DNA of 64,000 nt from Aequorivita vladivostokensis (lineage in GTDB: Bacteria; Bacteroidota; Bacteroidia; Flavobacteriales; Flavobacteriaceae). Location: the NCBI RefSeq assembly GCF_000952855.1, contig NZ_JSVU01000001.1, positions 124,001-188,000 on the forward strand, read 5' to 3'. Of this stretch, positions 17,981 through 26,722 are shown in pieces (position 1 is the first letter of the stretch; each line of letters opens with the position of its first letter). Position numbers and translations under genes: made by a program. Below the pieces are notes generated by a model that saw nothing but the letters and a program-made list of their open reading frames with translations, made no database searches and was not told the DNA's origin.

Positions 17981-18913
17981 ATGAAAAAATATTCCCTAGT
18001 AATCCACGGCGGCGCCGGAACGCTCGTAAAGGGCTTGATGACCCCGGAAAAAGAGGAAGCATATAAAATTGCCTTAAATGAAGCGCTTGAAAAGGGCTAT
18101 GCAATTTTAGAAAATAACGGGTCGGCGATGGATGCGGTGGAAACTGCCGTAAACCATTTGGAGGATTCCCCGCTTTTCAACGCGGGAAAAGGAAGCGTTT
18201 TCACCAACGATGGCACCCACGAAATGGACGCCGCAATTATGGATGGGAAAACGCTGGATGCAGGTGCGGTTTCATTGATAACGGGAATTAAAAACCCAAT
18301 CTCCTTGGCGCGCGATATAATGGAAAAAACCGAGCACGTTTTTTTGGCAGGCGAAGGCGCGATGCGGTTTGCAAAAAGCTTGGGCTATACATTGGAAACC
18401 CCGGAGTATTTCTATGACGAACACCGCTACCAACAATGGCAAAATATAAAGGACAGCGACAAATTTCAGTTGGACCACAGTATGAAAAAGGAAGGCAAGT
18501 TTGGCACCGTGGGCGCAGTGGCCTGTGATAAAAAGGGGAATATTGCCGCCGCAACCTCAACCGGAGGGATGACCAACAAGCGTTGGGGCCGTGTAGGCGA
18601 CAGCCCAATGGTTGGCGCGGGTACGTATGCTAACAATAAGACCTGTGCCGTGAGCTGTACGGGCAGTGGTGAATACTTTATCCGTGGCGTGGTGGCGTAT
18701 GATGTTTCTTGCTTGATGGAATACAAAGGAATGTCCGTGGAAGAAGCCGCTTCCGAAGTAATCAACAAAAGAGTTTTGGAAATTGGCGGCGATGGCGGTT
18801 TGATTGCCGTTGATGCCGACGGAAACATTGCGATGCCCTTCAATACCGAGGGAATGTACCGTGCTTTTAAGACCTCCGAGGAAAAAAAGGAGATTAGTAT
18901 TTATAGAGATTGA
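17981..18913 (+). CDS. Isoaspartyl peptidase / plant-type L-asparaginase
   Basis: 310 aa, Ntn-hydrolase family. I start at ATG 17981 (MKKYSLVIHGGAGTL), since the family begins with this HGGAG motif; a longer frame upstream is antisense to polA. The enzyme self-cleaves before a threonine nucleophile, here T176 in KFGTVGAVA, to give two subunits. Other conserved parts are DAVETAVNHLEDSPLFNAGKG and ATSTGGMTNKRWGRVGDSP. It removes beta-aspartyl residues from dipeptides or deaminates asparagine. Next to cyanophycinase and cyanophycin synthetase it most likely splits the beta-Asp-Arg dipeptides released from cyanophycin; that is inference from context. Confidence 0.93.
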   Translation: MKKYSLVIHGGAGTLVKGLMTPEKEEAYKIALNEALEKGYAILENNGSAMDAVETAVNHLEDSPLFNAGKGSVFTNDGTHEMDAAIMDGKTLDAGAVSLITGIKNPISLARDIMEKTEHVFLAGEGAMRFAKSLGYTLETPEYFYDEHRYQQWQNIKDSDKFQLDHSMKKEGKFGTVGAVACDKKGNIAAATSTGGMTNKRWGRVGDSPMVGAGTYANNKTCAVSCTGSGEYFIRGVVAYDVSCLMEYKGMSVEEAASEVINKRVLEIGGDGGLIAVDADGNIAMPFNTEGMYRAFKTSEEKKEISIYRD

Positions 18914-18961
18914 TGCTTTCTTTCCCACCGCTTATTTCAACAGACAATATATAGCTAATCG

Positions 18962-19834
18962 CTACAAGGTTTCAACGTCTGTCATTTCCAAATGGATGGG
19001 CGAAATATGCACACGCTTCTCCTTAATGTCCAGTTTATCGCCGTTGGCCAAAATATGTGTTTTCAAATTTGTTATTGACATAGGGGAACCCTCCGGCACC
19101 ACGTCACGATTATTGTGTATTAGCCTGCGTGGGTCAAAAAGAATGACCATCCCGGAGCCTATTACTTCGCAGTTGTTTCGGTTTTTGATGACCATACCTG
19201 TGTCTTCGGCAAGGCCGATTCCAATTTTCATGGGAAAACGGGCTACCGCCTCCGCCAGCCTTCCGAAGCGGCCACGGCGAATAAAGTGCGAATCAATTAT
19301 GAAATTTGGAATGTAACCCATACCCTTGCCCATATTAACCGCGCCTTTAGTAAAGGCTTCCTGCACGCCACCGCCGGTAATCATTTCCTCGCTCATGCAC
19401 ATGGCGCCCGCGCTGGTTCCGGCAATTACGAATTCTTCATTTTCGTATTTTTCCTTTATAATTTGGTTCAGCGTAGTGCCGCCTATGTACTTCACTATTT
19501 TGGATTGATCGCCACCTGAAAACATAACGCAGTTGGCTTCTTTCATCAAATTGAGGAATTCGGGATTTTCAGCTTCCTCGCGGCTTCTAATATCCATGAT
19601 TTTCACATTCTTGCAACCCAATTTTTGGAATGCAGAAAGGTAGTTCTCGCTCACTTCCACCGGAATACTGGATGCTGTGGGAATTACGATTATATGTGCA
19701 TCTATGCCGCCACTTTCACGTACCACGCGTGCCAAAATACCCCGCTGTATATATTCCAGCGTATATCTTTCATTTTCTCCATTTCCTTTGTCTTCATTTC
19801 CACCTATGGGGATCAGTGTGCCTTTTACGCTCAT
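18962..19834 (-). CDS. cphB: Cyanophycinase
   Basis: 290 aa, S51 serine peptidase family. I start at ATG 19834 (MSVKGTLIPIGGNEDKG), where the family homology begins, rather than 18 codons upstream. The nucleophile elbow is GTSAGAM with S141; other conserved segments are IPTASSIPVEV, VMFSGGDQSKIV and IDSHFIRRGRFGRL. The enzyme is an exopeptidase that releases beta-Asp-Arg dipeptides from cyanophycin. It is convergent with the isoaspartyl peptidase gene (48 bp apart) and divergent from the synthetase gene (96-bp spacer), which may hold promoters for both directions. Confidence 0.93.
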   Translation of the reverse strand: MSVKGTLIPIGGNEDKGNGENERYTLEYIQRGILARVVRESGGIDAHIIVIPTASSIPVEVSENYLSAFQKLGCKNVKIMDIRSREEAENPEFLNLMKEANCVMFSGGDQSKIVKYIGGTTLNQIIKEKYENEEFVIAGTSAGAMCMSEEMITGGGVQEAFTKGAVNMGKGMGYIPNFIIDSHFIRRGRFGRLAEAVARFPMKIGIGLAEDTGMVIKNRNNCEVIGSGMVILFDPRRLIHNNRDVVPEGSPMSITNLKTHILANGDKLDIKEKRVHISPIHLEMTDVETL

Positions 19835-19930
19835 GAATTTATTTGATTTGCGGGCAAAAATACGGTAATTGTTATAAAAATTAATCATATATTTATCAAA
19901 TTCGAACTAAACTAACAAATCCATCCACTT

Positions 19931-22567
19931 ATGCGAATTAGAGAAATCAACGCCATGCGGGGACCAAATTACTGGTCTATAAGCCGTAATAAATTAATTG
20001 TAATGGTTCTGGATCTGGAAGAGATGGAAGAACTTCCTTCAAACAAGATTGACGGGTTTAATGATCGGCTTAAAATGATGTTTCCCAGCATGTACAGCCA
20101 TCGTTGCAGCGTGGGGGAACCGGGCGGATTTTTCCAACGCGTGGAGGAAGGCACTTGGATGGGCCACGTTATTGAGCATATAGCCTTGGAAATACAAACT
20201 TTGGCCGATATGGATACAGGTTTCGGTAGAACGCGTGGTTATGGAGAAAAGGGCGTTTACAATGTGGTTTTCAGTTATATTGAAGAAAATGTGGGTCGCT
20301 ACGCCGCCAAAGCAGCTGTTGATATTTGCAAGGCGCTTATTTCGGGAGATAGTTACGATTTGGAAGCAGATATCCAGCGGATGCGCGAAATCCGCGAGGA
20401 TGAGCGTTTAGGGCCCAGTACAGGTTCTATTGTTGAAGAGGCTGAAGCTCGCGGCATTCCGTGGATTCGTTTAAATAAATACTCGCTTTGCCAACTGGGT
20501 TATGGCGCCAATCAGAAAAGAATTCAGGCCACGGTAACTTCTGAAACGAGCAGTATAGGTGTTGAAATAGCCTGCGACAAGGAAGACACCAAATATCTTC
20601 TGGAGCAAGCTGAGGTGCTCGTTCCCCGTGGTGATATTATTGGTCGTGAGAGCAGTTTGGAGGCTGCCTGTAGATACGTTGGGTTTCCCTTGGTTGTAAA
20701 ACCGGTGGGCGGAAACCACGGTCGCGGAATAACGGTAAACATTAAAAATTATGAAGATGCTTTAGTGGCATTCCACACCGCAAAAAATGTTTCTTCAAAA
20801 GTAATTGTTGAAAAATACATCACGGGCGAAGATTACCGCCTCTTGGTGATCAACAATGTTTTGGTTGCGGCTGCCAAACGCACCCCGGCAAATGTAGTGG
20901 GAGATGGAAAATCGACAATAAAGGAATTGGTTGATGAGGTGAACAAAGATTCCCGTCGTGGTTACGGGCACGAAAATGTACTCACAAAAATCACTATTAA
21001 TGATTTAACCAAAACCATTATTGCCGTAAAGGGATATACTGAAGATTCCGTTCCTGCAAAGGGTGAAACTGTAATCTTAAAGGATACGGCAAACTTGAGT
21101 ACGGGCGGTACGGCAGAGGATGTTACGGATATTGTGCATCCTTCTAACGTTTCCATGGCGGAGCGCATTTCAAAAATAATAGACCTCGACATTTGTGGAA
21201 TTGATATAATGACCACAGACATAAGCAAGCCTTTGGAGGAAACGGGCGGAGCGGTACTGGAGGTAAACGCGGGCCCTGGATTTAGAATGCACCTTGCACC
21301 AACTACTGGTTTGCCACGAAATGTTGCAGCCCCGGTGGTAGATAAATTATTTCCGCAACAGGGAAATACGGGACGTATTCCTATTATTGCCACTACGGGT
21401 ACCAATGGCAAAACTACCACCACGCGCCTTATAGCGCATATGGCAAAAATGAAGGGATACAGAGTAGGTTACACCACCAGTGATGGCGTTTATATTCAGA
21501 ATAGATTGTTGATGAAGGGAGATTGTACGGGGCCCGCAAGTGCCGAATTCGTATTAAAAGATCCTACCGTGAATTTTGCGGTTCTGGAATGTGCCCGTGG
21601 AGGGTTGTTGCGTGCGGGACTTGGTTTTAAAAAGTGCGATGTGGGCATCGTTACAAATGTTGCGGCAGACCACTTAGGACTGAAGGGAATACATACCATA
21701 GAACAATTGGCAAAGGTAAAAGGGGTAATTCCCGAAACCGTTTTGCCGGACGGCTATGCCATTTTAAATGCTGATGACGATTTGGTTTATGAAATGCGAA
21801 GAAGTATCAATTGCAACTTGGCGCTTTTTTCTATGGATGAGGAAAATCCGCGGATAAAGGCACTTCAAAAATTAGGTGGCATAACTGCTATTTATGAAAA
21901 TGGATACGTAACCCTGTGCAGGGGCACTTGGAAGATGCGTATTATGAAAGCCGAAAATATTCCGTTGACGTATGGAGGAAAAGCGACGTTTATGATTCAG
22001 AACATCCTTCCGGCCGTAATAGCCGCAAACGTTCGCGGAATAGGAATTGAGGATATGAAAGTGGCTTTGGAAACTTTCATTCCCTCCGCATCTCAAACTC
22101 CTGGTAGGTTGAATCTTTTTAAATTTGAAAATTTCAGTATTCTATTGGATTATGCCCACAATCCCGCCGGAATGCGCGCGCTACAGGATTTCACCAATAA
22201 TTTGGAGGCAACCGTAAAAGTGGGCATCATCGCGGGTGTAGGCGATAGAAGGGAAGAGGATACCAATGAACTGGGAAGCATTGCAGCCGAGATGTTTGAC
22301 GAAATAATTATAAGGCAGGATAAAAATCTGCGTGGAAAATCAGAGGAGGATCTAATTAAGATGCTGGACGCGGGGATTAAAATGAAGGATCCGCACAAGA
22401 AAACTACGATTATCCCTTCAGAAAAGGAAGCTATTACCCACGCAGTCAAAAATGCCCAAAAAGGTGCTTTGATTATTTGTTGTAGCGATGTTATTCCGGA
22501 CGCGTTGGAACTTGTCATGAAATTTAAGGAACAGGAAAGCAAGGGCGAACTAAAATTCGCACAATAA
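19931..22567 (+). CDS. cphA: Cyanophycin synthetase
   Basis: 878 aa, the usual length of cyanophycin synthetase (CphA1 type). It makes multi-L-arginyl-poly-L-aspartate without a ribosome, adding Asp to the chain and Arg to each side chain at the cost of ATP. The N-terminal domain (to ~160) has MGHVIEHIALEIQTLA. An ATP-grasp domain follows (about 215-470, with PLVVKPVGGNHGRGITVN). The C-terminal half is a Mur-ligase-like domain with the P-loop GTNGKTTTTRLIAHM near residue 490 and LDYAHNPAGMRAL. A strong terminator follows. It implies that the organism stores nitrogen as cyanophycin. Confidence 0.95.
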   Translation: MRIREINAMRGPNYWSISRNKLIVMVLDLEEMEELPSNKIDGFNDRLKMMFPSMYSHRCSVGEPGGFFQRVEEGTWMGHVIEHIALEIQTLADMDTGFGRTRGYGEKGVYNVVFSYIEENVGRYAAKAAVDICKALISGDSYDLEADIQRMREIREDERLGPSTGSIVEEAEARGIPWIRLNKYSLCQLGYGANQKRIQATVTSETSSIGVEIACDKEDTKYLLEQAEVLVPRGDIIGRESSLEAACRYVGFPLVVKPVGGNHGRGITVNIKNYEDALVAFHTAKNVSSKVIVEKYITGEDYRLLVINNVLVAAAKRTPANVVGDGKSTIKELVDEVNKDSRRGYGHENVLTKITINDLTKTIIAVKGYTEDSVPAKGETVILKDTANLSTGGTAEDVTDIVHPSNVSMAERISKIIDLDICGIDIMTTDISKPLEETGGAVLEVNAGPGFRMHLAPTTGLPRNVAAPVVDKLFPQQGNTGRIPIIATTGTNGKTTTTRLIAHMAKMKGYRVGYTTSDGVYIQNRLLMKGDCTGPASAEFVLKDPTVNFAVLECARGGLLRAGLGFKKCDVGIVTNVAADHLGLKGIHTIEQLAKVKGVIPETVLPDGYAILNADDDLVYEMRRSINCNLALFSMDEENPRIKALQKLGGITAIYENGYVTLCRGTWKMRIMKAENIPLTYGGKATFMIQNILPAVIAANVRGIGIEDMKVALETFIPSASQTPGRLNLFKFENFSILLDYAHNPAGMRALQDFTNNLEATVKVGIIAGVGDRREEDTNELGSIAAEMFDEIIIRQDKNLRGKSEEDLIKMLDAGIKMKDPHKKTTIIPSEKEAITHAVKNAQKGALIICCSDVIPDALELVMKFKEQESKGELKFAQ

Positions 22568-22788
22568 AAAAATCATCGGCCCTTAATTTTAAAGTAAAAT
22601 CAGGAGTTATTCAACTATAGCCCGCACTTCTAATGCGGGCTTTCTTTTATTGATTTTTCTTGAAGGAATTCTCCAATTAGAACTAGTGGTCTTAAGATTT
22701 AAAAAGAAAGGAGATATAAACCGTTAAATTAAAGTGAACTGCCATTTCAGATTTTTAAAACGTATTATCTTTAAAAATTCTTACATCT
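22568..22788. other. Intergenic region after cphA
   Basis: About 220 bp. It holds the cphA terminator at 22619-22648 and then AT-rich sequence leading to the metallophosphoesterase gene. I see no other structure and no clear promoter of the TTTG/TAnnTTTG type. Confidence 0.5.
22619..22648 (+). terminator. Rho-independent terminator after cphA
   Basis: A perfect 8-bp stem, AGCCCGCA with TGCGGGCT, a 7-nt loop, then TTCTTTT. Confidence 0.85.
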
Positions 22789-24015
22789 ATGCGCTGGATT
22801 CTATTTATAATTTTCTACATACTTATTGATATATATGCCTTTCAGGCGGTACGCACCCTCGCCAGGAATTCTTGGATACACGGCGTATATGTTTTGCTTT
22901 CAATCTTGATTTTGGCTGCGCTGATATACCAAATCTCGAACATGGGAGCCGGAAAGGTTATGGACATAAACACCATGTATGTCTTCGGTATTTTTCTAAC
23001 CTTTTTTGTCCCAAAACTTATAATAGTGGTATTTATGTTTGGTGAGGATATAGGTAGATTTTTTACGGGAATATTCATGAAAGTGGCCGGTAGCGATGAA
23101 GCTCAATTTATGGCTTCCCGCAGAAAGTTTGTAAGTACAATCGCCTTGGGCATTGCCGCTATTCCTTTTACATCGCTATTGTATGGAATGATTCAGGGGA
23201 AATATAATTACAAAGTGTTGAAATATGTGTTGGAGTTTGAAGATTTGCCTGGGGAATTTGAAGGTTTCACCTTAACACAGATCAGTGATATTCACAGTGG
23301 CAGTTTTGACAACCGAAACAAGGTGGAATATGCTATAAACCTGATCAACGAACAAAAAAGTGATGTAATCTTATTTACGGGCGATTTGGTAAACAATATT
23401 GCCGATGAAATGAACGACTGGAAGCAACTCTTTTCCACATTAAAAGCTCCCCATGGAGTCTTTTCGGTTTTGGGGAATCATGATTATGGCGATTATGTGA
23501 AATGGGAAAGCGATTCAGAAAAAGCTGGGAATCTTCAGAATTTAAAAAAGCTGCAAAAAGACATGGGCTGGAACTTGCTCTTGAATGAAAATCGCTATCT
23601 CAAAAAAAACGGACAAAAGATAGCTTTGATAGGTGTTGAAAATTGGGGCGAGAATGGATTTAAACAGGCCGGCGATTTGGACAAGGCCTGCCAAGGAATT
23701 TTGGAAGACGATTTCAAAATTTTAATGAGCCACGACCCATCACATTGGCAGTCAAAGGTGAAGAAAGACCCGCGCCATTTTCATCTAACGTTGAGCGGCC
23801 ATACGCACGGCATGCAGTTTGGCATTGAAATACCGGGAATATTAAAATGGAGCCCCATAAAGTACAGATATAAAAACTGGGCAGGAATTTATGAAGAGTT
23901 TGGAAGGTTCATAAATGTAAATCGGGGCTTCGGGTTTTTGGGCTATCCGGGAAGGGTGGGAATCTGGCCGGAAATCACTGTTATCCAACTTAAAAAGAAA
24001 CAGAATACCGTATAA
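22789..24015 (+). CDS. Membrane-anchored metallophosphoesterase
   Basis: 408 aa. The first ~130 residues hold about three membrane segments (WILFIIFYILIDIYAF, GVYVLLSILILAALIY, YVFGIFLTFFVPKLIIV), then a fourth hydrophobic stretch near FVSTIALGIAAIPFTSLL. The rest is a calcineurin-like phosphoesterase domain with all metal-binding motifs: SDIHSG (DxH), TGDLVNN (GD), GNHDYGD (GNHD) and LSGHTHGMQ (GHxH). The layout matches YkuE/YaeI-type phosphodiesterases, whose relatives act on UDP-sugars or other phosphoesters. The substrate here is unknown. Confidence 0.88.
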   Translation: MRWILFIIFYILIDIYAFQAVRTLARNSWIHGVYVLLSILILAALIYQISNMGAGKVMDINTMYVFGIFLTFFVPKLIIVVFMFGEDIGRFFTGIFMKVAGSDEAQFMASRRKFVSTIALGIAAIPFTSLLYGMIQGKYNYKVLKYVLEFEDLPGEFEGFTLTQISDIHSGSFDNRNKVEYAINLINEQKSDVILFTGDLVNNIADEMNDWKQLFSTLKAPHGVFSVLGNHDYGDYVKWESDSEKAGNLQNLKKLQKDMGWNLLLNENRYLKKNGQKIALIGVENWGENGFKQAGDLDKACQGILEDDFKILMSHDPSHWQSKVKKDPRHFHLTLSGHTHGMQFGIEIPGILKWSPIKYRYKNWAGIYEEFGRFINVNRGFGFLGYPGRVGIWPEITVIQLKKKQNTV

Positions 24016-24070
24016 TAATTGGGAAATGTTATATTTGTAAATACAATTGTTCAACTAACACATTAGGCAA

Positions 24071-24367
24071 ATGTCAAAATTTGGAGAATTAATTGAAACA
24101 AGAGTTCCGGTTCTGCTGGACTTTTATGCGGAATGGGACGACGCCTGCAAGGAAATGCACCCCGTATTGAGAGATGTTGCGGCTGCACTTGGCGACAAAG
24201 CCCGCGTCATTAAAATTGACGTTGAAAAGAACAAAGAACTGGCCGAAGCACTTCGGGTTAAAGGACTTCCCACGTTAATGATCTATAAAAATGGCGAAAT
24301 GAAATGGCGCCAAAGCGGGGAACAGGATGCCAATACGCTAATTGGTCTCGTAAACGAATATGTTTAG
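24071..24367 (+). CDS. Thioredoxin-fold protein lacking the CxxC motif
   Basis: 98 aa, thioredoxin length. The fold is clear: LLDFYAEW, KIDVEKNKELAEALRVKGLPTLMIYKNG (with the cis-proline in GLPT) and the final helix. The active site usually written WCGPC is W22-D-D-A-C26 here: the first, nucleophilic cysteine is replaced by aspartate and only the second remains. It therefore cannot do normal dithiol reduction, and may act in binding, as a chaperone, or through a single thiol. It lies 55 bp after the metallophosphoesterase gene on the same strand. Confidence 0.85.
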   Translation: MSKFGELIETRVPVLLDFYAEWDDACKEMHPVLRDVAAALGDKARVIKIDVEKNKELAEALRVKGLPTLMIYKNGEMKWRQSGEQDANTLIGLVNEYV

Positions 24368-24595
24368 ACCCTCTAAACCCCTCATTTATTTATCAGTACA
24401 TTCCTTTATTTCATAAAAAAATATGGAAAAAAGAGTATTTTGATAAGTATTTTCTTCTTTTCCCCCTCTTTCTTTTAGTTTATTGTATTTCCCACAATAA
24501 AAGTTAAAATTTTAAAATTTTATCGTTAAAGTGATTGTAAATTCGGATTAAGTCTTTTAATTTGTCCGAAAAATTTTACATTATCCCCAACTGCT
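24368..24595. other. AT-rich intergenic region
   Basis: About 230 bp of very AT-rich sequence between the thioredoxin-like gene and the frameshifted exported protein. I see no hairpin terminator, RNA gene or repeat that I can support. Confidence 0.4.
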
Positions 24596-26070
24596 ATGAA
24601 AAAATCCTACATTCCTTCTTCCTTAATTGGAGGAATCGTTCTTTTCGTTTTTTTATTTTCCGCATCGGCTATCCAAGCGCAGGTGGGAATTGGGACAACG
24701 AACCCTAATGCCTCTTCGGCACTTGATATTTCTTCCACTACAAAGGGTTTGCTTACCCCGAGGATGACTACCGCACAACGATTGGCAATAACAACTCCTG
24801 CCAATAGTCTGTTAGTTTATGATACATCTCTGGAATCGTTTTATTATTATGACACAACCCCTGCGCCCGGTGCGTGGATTAGAATAAACTCGGGTTCCAA
24901 TCAAAGGAATAATTATGTTTTGGTAAAAAGCGCGGCAGACCTGCCTAGTCCCATTAGTGGCACGATCACTTTGCTTTCCAATACATATTATGAAATTAAT
25001 GGAACGATCACGTTAACAGGATCAATAAATTTGAATAATGCCTACGTTGCGGGACTTGATGCCAATGAAGATGTGTTGTCTTACCTAGCGGAACTGTTTT
25101 TGCAGGAAATACAGGTGGCAGTATTAGAAATATTACCATTAAGGGTGCACATGCTTTCAATATAACCGGCCCTGGAATTTCCACAAACTCTTCACTTCTT
25201 GTACAAAATACAATTATAGATGGAATGACCACGGATGTAGGTAATATATCCGGGTTGGGGCTTTATTTTGGAAATATTGTTCAGTTTCTAAATAATGCCA
25301 ATGGAATAACCTATAGTAATATTGGAAATCTTCTGCTTAGCAATCAAGGGTGGTTTGGGGGAAATAATGGGACATATGAAAAATTCACTGGCAATTTTGG
25401 GTTGATTGAAAAAGTAAGTGGTTTTAGTACAGTTAATGGAACTGCTGTTGCGATTGATGTAAGTACAACAGGTTTGGCCGTATCGAATGGTGTAATGAAT
25501 GGAACCGTATTTTCAGGCACGAGTACTACTTATATAAAAGCCTATGGAGCTGCTAATACATATCCTGGGTATAATTTTAGCAATGCTTGGGCGGTGAACT
25601 GTCCTGGGATTCCTAGAGAGTCTGACGATGTTGCGACGGGAAATATTGTTTTAAAAACAAATACACCGACTACATTTTCAACCACAGGACCAAAAAAATT
25701 AAATGTAGAAACAAATTCCTCCAATCTATTCAGATTTACAAAGGAGGGTGAAAATCGAATTATGTATAAAGGAGAAAAGAAAAGGTTTTTTCAGATATTC
25801 GGATCTTCTTCTTTTAGTGCCACAGACGATACATTTGGTCTTATTATTTATATTGCAAAGGGAAATGGTACAGGTGCTGCATCGGTTATTAATGAAACTA
25901 GAGTATATGGAAAGGGTGCGACAGCCTTATTTTCTGATGGAGGGCTCCTAAGTTTACCTATTGCCGCCTCAATTGAGCTTAAAAAAAATGATTATATAGA
26001 AATATGGGTGGAAAGAAATGTGGGTTCCGGTAACTTAAACACTCTCTCGTTAAATGTCACGGCACAATAA
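24596..26070 (+). pseudogene. Exported protein with flavobacterial N-terminal repeat domain, split by a frameshift
   Basis: The first frame (24596-25165) begins with a signal peptide (LFVFLFSASAIQAQ) and the segment VGIGTTNPNASSALDISSTT, found at the start of many large flavobacterial surface proteins. At about 25078-25082 the frame shifts by -1: after DANEDVL the sequence continues sensibly in the other frame as LPSGTVFAGNTGGSIRNITI, with beta-helix-like repeats, to a stop at 26070. The second frame ends with a jelly-roll-like domain (IELKKNDYIEIWVERN, then NTLSLNVTAQ). One missing base explains the break. There is no homopolymer or slippery site here, so it is a true mutation or a sequencing error. 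The protein would be about 490 aa. No sorting domain is visible. Confidence 0.7.
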
Positions 26071-26695
26071 GATTGTTAATAATTCTAGAATTCAACCTGT
26101 TTTTATCTATAACCTCCAAAACCTTCGGCAAAACAAACCGAAGGTTTTTTTCTGCCTTTAAGCTATCGTGAAATACGATTACACTTCCGGGCTTTATGTT
26201 TTTCAGTACATTTTGAAGGCATTTTTCTGGAGAAGTATTGGCGTCATAATCATAGCTAATGATATCCCACATCACAATTTTAAAACCTTTGCGCTGAAGA
26301 ATTTTTGCTTGTTTTGAAGTGATTTTTCCATAGGGCGGTCTGAATAATCTTATATCTTGAATCTTGAATTTTGAATTGTTTCCCATCTGTCCTTCAGCTT
26401 TGTCAACATTTTCAATATATTCGGAAGTGGCTTTCCAACCGTTCAAATGATTAAAGGTGTGATTGCCCACCGAATGCCCTTCGGAAAGAATTCTTTGGAA
26501 AATCTCGGGATGCTTTTGAACATTTTCGCCTATGCAGAAAAAGGTGGCTTTTGCATTGTACTTTTTTAACTCATCCAAAACCCAAGGGGTTACTTCAGGA
26601 ATTGGGCCGTCGTCAAATGTGAGGTAAATGGATTTTTCTTCACGCGAAAATGCCCAAATCCGTTCAGGGTATAACCGCTGAATGAATCTGGGCAT
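26057..26695 (-). CDS. Polysaccharide deacetylase family protein (NodB domain)
   Basis: 212 aa. I choose ATG 26695 (MPRFIQRLYPERIWAF) over the TTG seven codons upstream. The NodB homology domain starts with YLTFDDGP (metal and catalytic Asp at 28-29), then NAKATFFCIGENVQKHPE, the GNHTFNH histidine motif, FRPPYG and IVFHDS. The family removes acetyl groups from peptidoglycan, chitin-like or other surface glycans using a divalent metal. It has no signal peptide. Its 3' end overlaps the convergent frameshifted gene by 14 nt. It lies just downstream of the DUF2723 gene and may be co-transcribed with it. Confidence 0.9.
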   Translation of the reverse strand: MPRFIQRLYPERIWAFSREEKSIYLTFDDGPIPEVTPWVLDELKKYNAKATFFCIGENVQKHPEIFQRILSEGHSVGNHTFNHLNGWKATSEYIENVDKAEGQMGNNSKFKIQDIRLFRPPYGKITSKQAKILQRKGFKIVMWDIISYDYDANTSPEKCLQNVLKNIKPGSVIVFHDSLKAEKNLRFVLPKVLEVIDKNRLNSRIINNLIVP

Positions 26696-26722
26696 TTTGA
26701 CGAAATTAAAATTCAAAACGTT

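Noticed and set aside
19835-19888. Upstream start for cyanophycinase
   Set aside because: The extra 18 residues show no homology, and the ATG at 19834 begins the conserved part.
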